From positions 4,921,872 to 4,985,871 of the forward strand of contig NC_008699.1 of NCBI RefSeq assembly GCF_000015265.1: 64,000 nt of DNA, read 5' to 3'. A program made the translations under genes and the position numbers. The DNA is from Nocardioides sp. JS614 (GTDB lineage Bacteria > Actinomycetota > Actinomycetes > Propionibacteriales > Nocardioidaceae). Of this stretch, positions 21,478 through 29,717 are shown in pieces. The notes below the pieces were generated by a model. That model had not been told where the DNA came from. It saw only the letters and a list, made by a program, of their open reading frames with translations, and searched no databases. Numbering within the stretch: position 1 is the stretch's first letter; every line of letters starts with the position of its first letter.

Positions 21478-22401
21478 ATGCCCCGTGCGACGACGCCTCC
21501 GCTCGCCGGCCCACTGGCCGGCCGCTACCTGCTGCTCGACCAGGTCGGGGCCGGCGGCATGGGCTCGGTGTGGCGAGCCCGAGACCTGCGCACCGGCGAG
21601 GTCGTGGCCGCCAAGGTGCTCGGCGCCCACGACAGCACCGCGCTGCTGCGGTTCGTGCGCGAGCTGTCGGTGCGGATCAGCCACCCGCACGTGGTCGCGC
21701 CCACCGGGTGGGCGGCCGAGGACCACCAGGTCGTGTTCACGATGGACCTGGTCCGCGGGGGCTCGCTGGAGACGCTGCTGGCCGAGCACGGCCCGCTGCC
21801 CGCGTCGTACGTCGCGCTCCTGCTGGACCAGACCCTCCAGGCGCTGGCCGCCGTGCACGCGGCCGGGGTCGTGCACCGCGACGTCAAGCCGGCCAACCTG
21901 CTGCTCGAGCCGACCGGGTCCGGCCGTCCGTTCGTGCGGCTCGGCGACTTCGGTGTGGCGGTCCCGCTCGAGGACGTCCGGCTCACCCGCGCGCCGGGCG
22001 CGGTCGGCACCGACGGCTACATGGCCCCGGAGCAGGCCGCGGGCGCGGCGCCCGACCCTCGCCAGGACGTGTACGCCGCCGGCGTGGTCGCCGCGGAGCT
22101 GCTCACCGGTCGGCCCGCCGGCCGCGGGGCGCCGGCGCAGCTGCTCGGTGCGCTCGGACCGCTGGTCGACGCGATGACCGACCCCGACCCGGACCTGCGG
22201 CCACCGACCGCGGCGGCGGCGCTGGAGCGGCTGCGGCGGATCGCGGTGCCGCCCGACCGGCCGTGGCCGCACGTGCCCGACCGGCTGGCCGACCCGCCCG
22301 CGTCCTTCGCCCCGGCCGGCCGCTCGACCGACGTCGCGATCGCCTGCTTCGCCGCCGTGATCGGGCTGTGCGCGGTGGCGGTCTACCTGCTCCTGTCCTG
22401 A
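21478..22401 (+). CDS. Membrane-anchored serine/threonine protein kinase
   Basis: A 307-residue Hanks-type kinase. Visible motifs are the Gly-rich loop (QVGAGGMGSVWRA), catalytic Lys in VVAAKVLG, the HRDVKPANLL catalytic loop (about 136-145), DFG in LGDFGVAVPL and the activation segment end GYMAPEQ. The kinase domain ends near 265, and a single membrane helix follows at the very C-terminus (VAIACFAAVIGLCAVAVYLL). It has no extracellular sensor domain, unlike PknB. It would phosphorylate cytosolic targets from the membrane. AGGAG precedes the ATG. Not in an operon; the gene ends convergent with a small membrane ORF. Confidence 0.9.
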   Translation: MPRATTPPLAGPLAGRYLLLDQVGAGGMGSVWRARDLRTGEVVAAKVLGAHDSTALLRFVRELSVRISHPHVVAPTGWAAEDHQVVFTMDLVRGGSLETLLAEHGPLPASYVALLLDQTLQALAAVHAAGVVHRDVKPANLLLEPTGSGRPFVRLGDFGVAVPLEDVRLTRAPGAVGTDGYMAPEQAAGAAPDPRQDVYAAGVVAAELLTGRPAGRGAPAQLLGALGPLVDAMTDPDPDLRPPTAAAALERLRRIAVPPDRPWPHVPDRLADPPASFAPAGRSTDVAIACFAAVIGLCAVAVYLLLS

Positions 22402-22585
22402 CGCCAGCGCCGACGACCCTCCTGGCGGGCCCGCCACAGCGAGGCCAGGCCCACGACCAGCAGCACCGCCGCGATCGCGAGCAGCACCAGGGGTGCGGTG
22501 GTCACGAGGACGGCGTACCCCCGCCGACCCGGTGCAGCCGGCCGTCGGCGGCGACCTCACGCACGGGGGCCAGGAACAGCAGCAC
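22383..22585 (-). CDS. Tiny membrane protein, apparently split by a G-run frame change
   Basis: From GTG 22585 (6 nt behind a TAGGGT box) a 27-codon frame reads MLLFLAPVREVAADGRLHRV and stops at TGA 22502-22504. The next frame (GTG 22505, overlapping as GTGA) encodes 40 residues, MTTAPLVLLAIAAVLLVVGL then a basic tail, ending at 22383. If one G is added to the GGGGG run near 22518, both join into a single protein of about 67 residues reading on as GYAVLVTTAPLVLLAI. Either this is two coupled micro-ORFs or one frameshifted gene. The frame choice is uncertain; the promoter supports expression. Confidence 0.45.
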
Positions 22586-22591
22586 GGCGCC

Positions 22592-22597
22592 ACCCTA
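22592..22597 (-). promoter_or_regulatory. -10 box of a leaderless promoter (TAGGGT, minus strand)
   Basis: TAGGGT on the minus strand, 6 nt upstream of GTG 22585. Confidence 0.5.
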
Positions 22598-22697
22598 CTC
22601 GGCAGTCCCGAGCGTCCCTGGGCCCGCGCTCTCCCGGGCACTCCTCGCCGCTGCGGCCGGGCCTGCGCCGACGCCCCGGCCCGTCGGACCAGCGCCC

Positions 22698-22710
22698 TAG
22701 GGTGGGGCGC
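22698..22710 (+). promoter_or_regulatory. -10 box of a leaderless promoter (TAGGGT)
   Basis: TAGGGT at 22698-22703, 7 nt before ATG 22711. Confidence 0.6.
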
Positions 22711-23520
22711 ATGAGCGCCACGGGAAGCATCGCCATCGGAGCCCACGTCGACCAGGCCGACCCGATCGCCGAGGCCCGGGCGCGGGAGATGCCCCACGTG
22801 CAGTTCTTCCTGGGCGACCCGCAGGGATACCAGGGCCCCGAGTTCCGGTACGCCGGCGGGGCCGAGGCGCTCAAGGCCGACGCCGAGGCCGCGGGGGTCG
22901 GGCTCTACGTGCACGCGCCGTACATCGTGAACGTCGCGACCACCAACAACCGGATCCGGATCCCGAGCCGCAAGCTGCTCCAGCAGCACGTCGACGCGGC
23001 CGCCTCGATCGGCGCCCGCGGGCTGATCGTGCACGGCGGACACGTGAACAAGGACGACGACCCCGAGAAGGGATTCGACAACTGGCGCAAGGCGATCGAG
23101 GCGGTCGACCTCAAGCTGCCCCTGCTCATCGAGAACACCGCCGGCGGCGACAACGCGATGACCCGCTACCTCGAGCGGATCGGCCGGGTGTGGGACGCGA
23201 TCAGCTCGGCCGAGCAGGCCGACCTGGTCGGGTTCTGCCTCGACACCTGCCACGCCCACGCGGGCGGCAACTCCCTGGAGACGGTGGTCGACGACGTACG
23301 CCGGATCACCGGCCGGATCGACCTGGTGCACTGCAACGACAGCCGCGACGCGTTCGACTCCGGCGCCGACCGGCACGCGAGCCTCGGCGCCGGCCAGGTC
23401 GACCCCGACCTGCTCGCCGCGGTCGTCCGTGACGCCGGTGCCCCGGTGGTCCTGGAGACCCCCGGCGGCCCGGCCGAGCACCGCGCCGACGCCGCCTGGC
23501 TCGCGGAGCGGATCGGATGA
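22711..23520 (+). CDS. nfo: Endonuclease IV (AP endonuclease) family protein
   Basis: 269 residues of the Nfo/endonuclease IV TIM-barrel family, which cleaves DNA 5' to abasic sites in base-excision repair. Metal-binding motifs are in order: YVHAPYIVN (about residue 67), GLIVHGGH (His), LLIENTAGG (Glu), FCLDTCHAHAGG (Asp and His), VHCNDSRDAF, DRHASLGAGQVD (Asp-x-His) and a final VLETPGG (Glu). The protein is slightly shorter than E. coli Nfo. The start is ATG 22711 directly behind a leaderless-type promoter; the longer open frame upstream is not coding. Its stop overlaps the next start (ATGA), linking it to the VOC gene. Confidence 0.9.
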   Translation: MSATGSIAIGAHVDQADPIAEARAREMPHVQFFLGDPQGYQGPEFRYAGGAEALKADAEAAGVGLYVHAPYIVNVATTNNRIRIPSRKLLQQHVDAAASIGARGLIVHGGHVNKDDDPEKGFDNWRKAIEAVDLKLPLLIENTAGGDNAMTRYLERIGRVWDAISSAEQADLVGFCLDTCHAHAGGNSLETVVDDVRRITGRIDLVHCNDSRDAFDSGADRHASLGAGQVDPDLLAAVVRDAGAPVVLETPGGPAEHRADAAWLAERIG

Positions 23521-23930
23521 CCTCCCGGATCACCGAGCTCAGCGTCGACTGCGCCGACCCGGCCGCGCTGGCGCGGTTCTGGGCGGCCGCGCTCGACTAC
23601 GTGGTGCTCGACGAGGAGCCCGACCTCGTGGAGATCGGCCCGGCGAGGCGCGCCGACGAAGAGCTGCTCGCCGAGGTCCGCTCCGGCCCGGTCGCCCCGA
23701 CGATCTTCTTCGCGCGGGTGCCCGAGGAGAAGGTGGTCAAGAACCGCCTCCACCTCGACCTCTCGCCGGTCGACACCGACCGCGACACCGAGGTGGCCCG
23801 GCTCGAGGCACTCGGTGCCGGGCGCACCGAGCTCGCGCCGGCGGACTCGACCTGGGTCGTGATGCTCGACCCGGAGGGCAACGAGTTCTGCGTGTTGCGC
23901 AGCCTCGCCCCGGCCCACTTCTCGCTGTAG
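23517..23930 (+). CDS. VOC-superfamily (glyoxalase/bleomycin-resistance-like) protein
   Basis: A 137-residue protein with a single VOC-type domain. It starts ITELSVDCADPAALARFWAA, has a central NRLHLDLSP (metal-ligand strand region) and ends with the family hallmark VVMLDPEGNEFCVL. Such proteins bind or convert small hydrophobic substrates; many act as resistance proteins, and the substrate here is unknown. Its ATG overlaps the endonuclease IV stop, so both come from one transcript. The arrangement may link DNA-damage repair with detoxification, which is inference. Confidence 0.85.
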   Translation: MTSRITELSVDCADPAALARFWAAALDYVVLDEEPDLVEIGPARRADEELLAEVRSGPVAPTIFFARVPEEKVVKNRLHLDLSPVDTDRDTEVARLEALGAGRTELAPADSTWVVMLDPEGNEFCVLRSLAPAHFSL

Positions 23931-23953
23931 CCGCTCCGGTCCGGCGCGATCCC

Positions 23954-24253
23954 TCAGCCGACCATCACGAACAGGTCGCGCACCTCGCCGGGCCCGGTGC
24001 GGTCCGCACGCTCACGCACCAGGCGGAGCGGTCGCGCGACGGGATCCGGCGTACCGAACACGAGGAACTCGAACCCGTGGGCGCCCTCCTCGAGCGACAC
24101 GAGGTGACCGGGCCGCTCCTCGACCCGCCAGCTGCTGAGCGTGCGGCGGAACCGGACGTGCAAGCGGGACCCGGCCGGGACCCGCAGCACGTCTCCCGCG
24201 CGGGGGTCCTCGACGACGTGCCGATCGATGCGCTCCGTGGTGCGACTCGCCAT
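23954..24253 (-). CDS. Small basic protein of unknown function
   Basis: A 99-residue protein, not recognised. It appears beta-rich: GDVLRVPAGSRLHVRFRRTL, RPGHLVSLEEGAHGFEFLVF, PLRLVRERADRTG. No signal peptide, membrane helix or cysteine is seen. GAGGAGGGC precedes the ATG at 24253. It lies 134 bp downstream of the CHAT gene on the same strand and could be the last gene of that operon or independent. The Gly/Pro spacing vaguely recalls protease-inhibitor folds; in this neighbourhood of two proteases that possibility deserves a check, but I do not claim it. Confidence 0.6.
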   Translation of the reverse strand: MASRTTERIDRHVVEDPRAGDVLRVPAGSRLHVRFRRTLSSWRVEERPGHLVSLEEGAHGFEFLVFGTPDPVARPLRLVRERADRTGPGEVRDLFVMVG

Positions 24254-24387
24254 GATGCCCTCCTCGTCGGCTGGTGCCGTTGAGGAGCGGACCGCAACCG
24301 TCCTGATACGGGCGCGGCCGGCTTGGCAGGGTTGTGTGCCTCAGCACGCGCTATGGCGCGGTCTGGGGCACACGACCCGCGAGGCGG

Positions 24388-26823
24388 TCAGCCGAAGCAG
24401 ACCAGCGGCACCGGGGCGGTGTCGGCCGTGACGGCCGGCACCGCCGCGGCCAGGGCGGCAGCGGGGTCCACGCCGGCGGCCAGCTGCTGGTGGACGGCGA
24501 CGAGCACGTCGTACGCCGCCCGGTCGTTGACCGCGGCCGCCGACGCGATCACACATCGGGAGCCGGCGTGCAGCCACGCGGTCGCCATGCCGATCAGCTC
24601 GTCGCCCCAGCGGACCGTCGAGCGGCCGACCTCGCAGGCGGACAGCAGCACCACGTCGGGCACCTGCCGCAGCTGGTCGATGTCGTAGCCGAACCACGGC
24701 CCGTCCGCGAGCTGGAGACCCGAGAACATGGCGTTCTCCGCGGCGTGTCGGCCGTGGGCCGCGACGTGCAGCACGTCGACGCCGGCGGCCAGCTCGGACA
24801 CCGCGGCGGCGGTCGCGTCCGCGCCGGTGAGCACGCGGGCGTCCTTCCACTCCTTGGCCGTCGCGATCACCTCCTCCTCGGCCCGGGCCACGCGCGGACC
24901 AGCGACGAAGCCGGCCGACCCGAGCCGCAGCGGCGTCGCCCGGCGCCCCAGCCACGACGTCGCCGACTGCGCGACCGTGACCGGGCGGCCGACGAACCCC
25001 GGCAGCAGCGTCCACGGCACACCGGCGAGGACGCCCGACGGCGTCAGCACGACGGCGCGGTCGCCGACTGCCTCGAGGACAGGTGTCACGAGCATGGCGG
25101 CGAGCGAGTCCAGCCGCCCGGCGAGGGCGGTGCGGACGAACCCTGCCATCGCGTCGGGCAGCTCCGAGGCCGCGACGTCCAGGTCGGGCAGCAGCCCGCC
25201 GAGGAGCGCGTCGATCCGCGTCCGCTCGCCGAGGTCGACCCAGGTAGCTGCATCGGTGGTCACGACCAGCGCGACCACGCGGTCGGCCGCGACGACGTAC
25301 GCCACCAACGCGCTGTCGATCGACAACGCGGCCTGCAGATCGGGCAGCGTGACGGGGTCGGCCACCGCACCCGACCCACGGTGCTGCCAGGCCCGCTCAC
25401 GGATCCGCTGGCGCAGCTCCGCCTCCCGCTCGGGGTCGCGCCGGCCGCCCTCGGCCGCCATCTCGCGCAGCTCGGTCAGGTCCGCGACGATCTGCTGGTC
25501 CTCGGGCGCGCGCACCGGCTGCACGCGGCTGGCCAGCATCCGCGCCCGTTCGGACCACTCGAGGAGCACCTCGGGCTTCCCGGACTCGACGGCGAGCGCG
25601 AGCCCGCGGGCCGCGAGCCGCAGCCCGAGCCCGGCCACCCCGGTCTGCAGGTCCAGGGACCCGAACGAGCTCTGCCACGCGTGCAGGTCGACCAGTCCGG
25701 CGCGCAGGTGCCGGAAGGCATCGACCTGACGGCCGCGCGCGACCGCGAGCTCGGCACGGACGTCGAGGTCGAGCAGCCGTGTCTCGAGCGGTCCGCGCCT
25801 GGCACGCCGGCTCTGTGGCATCGCCGCGCGCGCCCGTTCCGGATCGTCCCTGAGGAGCGCCCGCACGCCGTGGAGGCGGACCTCGAGGCTCGCCCAGCTG
25901 AAGCCCTGCGCGTCCAGCTCGGCCGCCAGGGAGCCGATGCGCTCAGGCGGGGGCGTCCTGTCCGGCCGGGCCACCGCTGCCGCGACCGCGTCGGCCCGCG
26001 CGCGCCAGGAGTGCGCTCCCAGGCGGTCGAACCGTCCCGCCGCGGCGCGAGCCCAGGAGTCGGCCCGCACGGAGTCGCGCCACTGCATCCTGCGGGCGAG
26101 GGCGAGCTCGGCCTCGGCCTGACGGCGGCGCAGGCGGCGGGCACCGTAGGTGCGCGCCGCCGACTCGAGGAGCTCGACACCCTCGTCGACCAGTCCCGCC
26201 GCCAGGAGGACCTCCGCTCGGTCCTGCTCGCAGATCGCCCGAAGCACCGGGCTCACGGGGGCGATGACCGAGTAGGCGTCGGACATGGCCGACAGCGCCC
26301 CGACGAGATCACCGGAGAGGAGGCTCGCGTAGCCCAGGTTGTGCTTGGCCTTCGCGGCGTTGAGCTCGTCGCCCGCCAGGCCGAACTGCTCGACCGCGAG
26401 CTCGAAGTCACCGGCCGCTGCCTGGGAGTCTCCCACCTGCAGGTGGACCCCGCCGCGGTTGATGAAGACCTTGGCGAGCTCGTCGGGCACCGCGCGGAGA
26501 CACTCCACGGCGGAGGCGAAGGCCCCCAGCGCACCGGCGACCTCGCCCTGGCGCATCAGCAGGAGCGCGTGCTGCGCCTCGACCACCCCACGAGTCTCCG
26601 CAGTGAGGCCACGACGCCCGAGCGCGCGCCGGCACAGCTCCAGCGCGGCGTCGGGCGCCCCCTGGTCGGCGGTGACGTAGGCCAGACTCGCCTCGGTCCG
26701 GGCGAGGACGTCGTCCTCGGCCGTGCGCTCGAGCGCACGCTCCAGCAGTGTGCGGGCGCGGACGATCCGGCCGTCGTTGATCGCGGCGACGCCCCTGCGG
26801 CGGAGCTCGTCGGCAGTCAGCAC
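24388..26823 (-). CDS. TPR-CHAT caspase-like protease
   Basis: 811 residues. Residues about 5-450 are helical repeats of the tetratricopeptide kind (ARTLLERALERTAEDDVLAR, AAGDFELAVEQFGLAGDELN). Residues about 500-811 are a CHAT (caspase HetF-associated with TPRs) domain with the His motif VDVLHVAAHGRH (catalytic His near 690) and the Cys motif VVLLSACEVGRS (Cys near 730). There is no signal peptide, so it acts in the cytoplasm. It is the last gene of the compact sigma / unknown / subtilisin / CHAT operon, 7 bp behind the subtilisin gene. CHAT proteases with TPRs are known from bacterial conflict and cell-death systems; the trigger and substrate here are unknown. Confidence 0.9.
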   Translation of the reverse strand: MLTADELRRRGVAAINDGRIVRARTLLERALERTAEDDVLARTEASLAYVTADQGAPDAALELCRRALGRRGLTAETRGVVEAQHALLLMRQGEVAGALGAFASAVECLRAVPDELAKVFINRGGVHLQVGDSQAAAGDFELAVEQFGLAGDELNAAKAKHNLGYASLLSGDLVGALSAMSDAYSVIAPVSPVLRAICEQDRAEVLLAAGLVDEGVELLESAARTYGARRLRRRQAEAELALARRMQWRDSVRADSWARAAAGRFDRLGAHSWRARADAVAAAVARPDRTPPPERIGSLAAELDAQGFSWASLEVRLHGVRALLRDDPERARAAMPQSRRARRGPLETRLLDLDVRAELAVARGRQVDAFRHLRAGLVDLHAWQSSFGSLDLQTGVAGLGLRLAARGLALAVESGKPEVLLEWSERARMLASRVQPVRAPEDQQIVADLTELREMAAEGGRRDPEREAELRQRIRERAWQHRGSGAVADPVTLPDLQAALSIDSALVAYVVAADRVVALVVTTDAATWVDLGERTRIDALLGGLLPDLDVAASELPDAMAGFVRTALAGRLDSLAAMLVTPVLEAVGDRAVVLTPSGVLAGVPWTLLPGFVGRPVTVAQSATSWLGRRATPLRLGSAGFVAGPRVARAEEEVIATAKEWKDARVLTGADATAAAVSELAAGVDVLHVAAHGRHAAENAMFSGLQLADGPWFGYDIDQLRQVPDVVLLSACEVGRSTVRWGDELIGMATAWLHAGSRCVIASAAAVNDRAAYDVLVAVHQQLAAGVDPAAALAAAVPAVTADTAPVPLVCFG

Positions 26824-26830
26824 CCGCCCA

Positions 26831-28426
26831 TCATGGCGTGACTCCCGTCAGTGACTCCACCGCGCGCCAGCCACGCTCGACGGCGGTGGTCACGTCGTCG
26901 CCGTCGCCGATCTCGCGGGCCAGCGCCACGGCGAAGCAGCCCGCGAGCAGCGGCGCCGCGAAGGACGTGCCGCTCCACACCCCGAACCCACCACGGAAGT
27001 CGTCGGGGTCGATCGACTCCCGCCGCCGCCCGAAGGCGACGGTCCGGGCGACCGGCTGCAGACCTCCCTCGAACGCCGGGAAGGTGCTCATCACGGCCGC
27101 TCCCGGGGCAAACGCGCGGACCCATGGGCCGGCGTTGCTGAACAGCGCGTCGGTGACGCCGTTCGGGTTCAAGGCACCCACCGAGACGATGGGGAGGCAG
27201 CCAGGAGTGGTCGGGACCGGACCGGAGCCGTCCACCCATGGGGCGAACGCCGCGGGGAACGAGGGCCGGCTCGTGGCGTCGTTGCCCGCCGAGCACACGA
27301 CGACCGTGCCGTTGCGAGCCAGGTCCTCCAGGATCGCGTACAGGGTGGGGTCGAACAGCTCGTCCTCCGGCGTCTCGTGGTAGTAGCCCATCGAGAGGCT
27401 GAGCACGTCGATGGGCACCCCGCCGTCCTCGCCGGCACGGAAGCGCCGCGCCAGCTCGGCGACCTGGGCGAGCGCAGTGATCCAGTCCGACTCGACCAGG
27501 GGCCCGACCGACGGCACGACGCGCCACGACAGGATCTCCGCGTCCGGGCACGCCTGGTGCACCAGCCCAGCGATGAACGTGCCGTGCCCGGAGAGGGGGT
27601 CGATCATCCCGTCGAGCTGACCGGCGAGGTCGCCGTGCAGCTCGGGATCGTCCGCGGGGTCGGTGTAGCCGATGTCCACGCCGTCGAGCTGCACGCCCTT
27701 CCGGACCACCGGGTCGAGCCAGTCGTGGGCCCCGCACCCGGTGTCGAGGATCGCGACGACCGGCCGGCGCCCGCTCAGCTGGTCCTCAGGCGTGCGCCGT
27801 GGCGCCGGCCCCACGTAGGCCACGGGCTGGCGCCCGCCGCTGCCCGGCACGGCGTACGTCGCCACGGGACCCGACGCGCCGCCCGCGGGGTGGCTGACGT
27901 CGAACGGGTGGCTCACGTCGAAGGGGTGGCTCACGTCGAACGGGTGGCTCACGTCGAAGGGATGGCTCACGTCGAACGGCGAGGTGTAGACGACGTGGTC
28001 GAGACCGACGCCCTTGACCGCGGCGACCCCGAACTGGGCGCGGGTCTGCTGGAGCAGCGTCCAGCCGTCGGGGGCGATCGTGGCGTGCCGGGAGCCGATC
28101 TCGATCCGCACGGGGCGCACGCCGAACTTCAGGTTCGCCGTGCGCGGGTCCTCGCGCTCGGGGACGACGTCCCAGCCCAGCGGCTCGGCGACGGCGCGCA
28201 GCACCGCGAGCGCGCCCTCGAAGTCCACGGACTTCGAGATCACCAGGCGCGGGCCGACGTACACCGTCGGCCGCGGGGTCACGCCCTTGACGGTGATCGC
28301 CGTGGCCGGGTCGAGCACCCGACCCTCGACCGCCGCGATCGAGGACGGATGCGGCGGAGCCGGGTCGCGGTCGAGCGGCTTGGGCCGCGGACGGGTGGGG
28401 GGCTTCTGCTCGGGCTGTTGCTCCAT
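26831..28426 (-). CDS. Cytoplasmic subtilisin-like (S8) protease with a pentameric hexapeptide repeat
   Basis: 531 residues. Catalytic triad: Asp228 (AILDTGCGAHD), His281 (LSGHGTFIAGLVH) and Ser488 (WSGTSFAAPLLAG), with the oxyanion Asn382 (CSAGNDATS). The N-terminal 145 residues form a separate domain (VKGVTPRPTVYVGPRLVISK) absent from ordinary subtilases. Between it and the protease are five perfect copies of PFDVSH (residues 150-179). There is no signal peptide; the start is Pro/Arg-rich. The protease may need release of the N-terminal part, and the repeat is a natural linker or processing site. It lies 7 bp before the CHAT gene and 13 bp after the 154-residue unknown. Confidence 0.92.
   Translation of the reverse strand: MEQQPEQKPPTRPRPKPLDRDPAPPHPSSIAAVEGRVLDPATAITVKGVTPRPTVYVGPRLVISKSVDFEGALAVLRAVAEPLGWDVVPEREDPRTANLKFGVRPVRIEIGSRHATIAPDGWTLLQQTRAQFGVAAVKGVGLDHVVYTSPFDVSHPFDVSHPFDVSHPFDVSHPFDVSHPAGGASGPVATYAVPGSGGRQPVAYVGPAPRRTPEDQLSGRRPVVAILDTGCGAHDWLDPVVRKGVQLDGVDIGYTDPADDPELHGDLAGQLDGMIDPLSGHGTFIAGLVHQACPDAEILSWRVVPSVGPLVESDWITALAQVAELARRFRAGEDGGVPIDVLSLSMGYYHETPEDELFDPTLYAILEDLARNGTVVVCSAGNDATSRPSFPAAFAPWVDGSGPVPTTPGCLPIVSVGALNPNGVTDALFSNAGPWVRAFAPGAAVMSTFPAFEGGLQPVARTVAFGRRRESIDPDDFRGGFGVWSGTSFAAPLLAGCFAVALAREIGDGDDVTTAVERGWRAVESLTGVTP
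27890..27979 (-). repeat. Five tandem 18-bp repeats encoding PFDVSH
   Basis: Five in-frame units of 18 bp. The third-position variants alternate (CGG/GGG at the unit ends), so the array is not freshly amplified from one copy but may have grown as a two-unit repeat. It is part of the subtilisin gene and not a CRISPR: no spacers, in frame. Confidence 0.9.
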
Positions 28427-28439
28427 GACGGAGGGGCTC

Positions 28440-28901
28440 CTAGATCTCGAACGTCGGCGTGGCGAACGCCGGGCGGGTGGTGTCGTGGGGCTCGAGCCTC
28501 AGCCGGAGCAGCCCGAGCGGCAGATCGGTGAGCTCGAAGCGTCCCGATTCGGTGACGACCGCGGCGTAGGGGGCCGGCAGCTCGCCCGGCAGCGCCCGCA
28601 CCGTCATCGGCTCCGGTGGGACCACCCAGCCGTCGACGCGGGAGCGATCACCGTCGACCGCGACGCGAAGCAGCAGGTCGGTGTCGTCGTGGACGAACCG
28701 CAGCGTGTACGCCGTCGACCCGCGCGCCCCGGCCAGCTCGGTGGACCGCTCGACGAGCTCCATCAGCTCGACGTCCAGGTCGGTCGCGGCCATCGCGGCC
28801 GCCGCCTGCATCGCGGGGACCAGGTGCTCGGGCACCGGGTCGCGCTGCTCCCACACGTCCCGCACGATCCCCAGCAGGTCCTCGCGGCTCAGCTCGCTCA
28901 T
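28440..28901 (-). CDS. Unknown protein between sigma factor and subtilisin
   Basis: 153 residues, no recognised family. The N-terminal half is helical (SREDLLGIVRDVWEQRDPVP, then MQAAAAMAATDLDVELMELV). The C-terminal half is beta-rich, with a transthyretin/carboxypeptidase-regulatory-like ending (ESGRFELTDLPLGLLRLRLE). Its ATG overlaps the stop of the sigma-factor gene (28899-28903), and it is followed by the subtilisin after 13 bp. Position suggests an anti-sigma-like regulator or a substrate/adaptor of the proteases; neither is shown by the sequence. Confidence 0.72.
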   Translation of the reverse strand: MSELSREDLLGIVRDVWEQRDPVPEHLVPAMQAAAAMAATDLDVELMELVERSTELAGARGSTAYTLRFVHDDTDLLLRVAVDGDRSRVDGWVVPPEPMTVRALPGELPAPYAAVVTESGRFELTDLPLGLLRLRLEPHDTTRPAFATPTFEI

Positions 28902-29512
28902 CAGTACTCCCCCGTTCCAGTGGCGCCGTTCTGCACCAATGCCACCCGCAGCTTCGCCAGGCACCGGCCCCGGGTGGGGCCGATGCTCCCCACCGGCATG
29001 TCCAGGTCGGCCGCCAGCTCGCGGTAGTCGGGCCGGTTCTCGAACGCGACGATCCGCAGCAGCCGGCGGCACCGCTCGGGCAGCCGGTCGACGGCGGCCC
29101 ACAGCCGGTCGCCCTCGTCGCGCTGAACCACGGCGTCCTCGGCCGAGCGCTGCCGCGGCAGCAGCGGCGCCAGGTCCTCGTCGTCCGCGGGCATCGCCGC
29201 GGACGCCGCCTGCGCGACCCGCCAGGCCTCGCGGCGCGCGGTGGTGGTCAGCCAGCCGCCGACCGCCTTCGCGTCGAGGATCGCCGCCCGGCGGCGTACC
29301 AGCGCCAGCCAGGCCGTCTGGATGACGTCCTCGGCGGCGGACTCCGAGAGGCGGTAGGAGCGGACCACGTGCCACAGCACCGGTGTCATCACCGCCACCA
29401 GGTCGTCCAGACCGCCCGGCTCCCCCGCGACCCAGCGGTTGAACCCGTCGGTCGCGCGCTCCCACACCTCATCGGCCGGGCCCACCGGCCGCACGGCCCC
29501 GATGCCGGTCAT
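28901..29512 (-). CDS. ECF-like sigma factor heading the CHAT/subtilisin operon
   Basis: 203 residues from ATG 29512 (MTGIGAVRPVGPADEVWERA); the open frame extends further upstream but is not coding-like. Region 2: LWHVVRSYRLSESAAEDVIQ and AWLALVRRRAAILDAKAVGGWL. Region 4: LPERCRRLLRIVAFENRPDY and AADLDMPVGSIGPTRGRCLA. It directs RNA polymerase to a specific promoter set, probably its own operon. It is translationally coupled to the downstream unknown gene. It diverges from the FemX-like gene across a 205-bp spacer. Confidence 0.86.
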   Translation of the reverse strand: MTGIGAVRPVGPADEVWERATDGFNRWVAGEPGGLDDLVAVMTPVLWHVVRSYRLSESAAEDVIQTAWLALVRRRAAILDAKAVGGWLTTTARREAWRVAQAASAAMPADDEDLAPLLPRQRSAEDAVVQRDEGDRLWAAVDRLPERCRRLLRIVAFENRPDYRELAADLDMPVGSIGPTRGRCLAKLRVALVQNGATGTGEY

Positions 29513-29704
29513 CGCTCGTGTCGCTCCCCTGTGTCGTCCGCCCGGTCGCCCGGCCAGTCGCTCGGTGATGATCACGCCTCCCAGGAGTCGGGGAGACGCG
29601 CGCAGATACCTGGTCTGTACCTGTTCCGGGACATGGTGGCGCGTGCGGGCCACCGGGCGCCATGGCCCGGACGGGTACCTGGCTGTGGGGGGTGCGGCGT
29701 TCGG

Positions 29705-29717
29705 TAGCGTGGCCCGG
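29705..29717 (+). promoter_or_regulatory. -10 box of a leaderless promoter (TAGCGT)
   Basis: TAGCGT at 29705-29710, 7 nt before GTG 29718. Confidence 0.6.

Noticed and set aside
22498..22710. An upstream extension of the endonuclease IV gene
   Set aside because: The extension reads as Arg/Pro-rich shadow, and a leaderless-type promoter lies directly before ATG 22711.
27890..27979. Possible CRISPR-like array
   Set aside because: Direct repeats without spacers, in frame inside the subtilisin gene, encoding PFDVSH.
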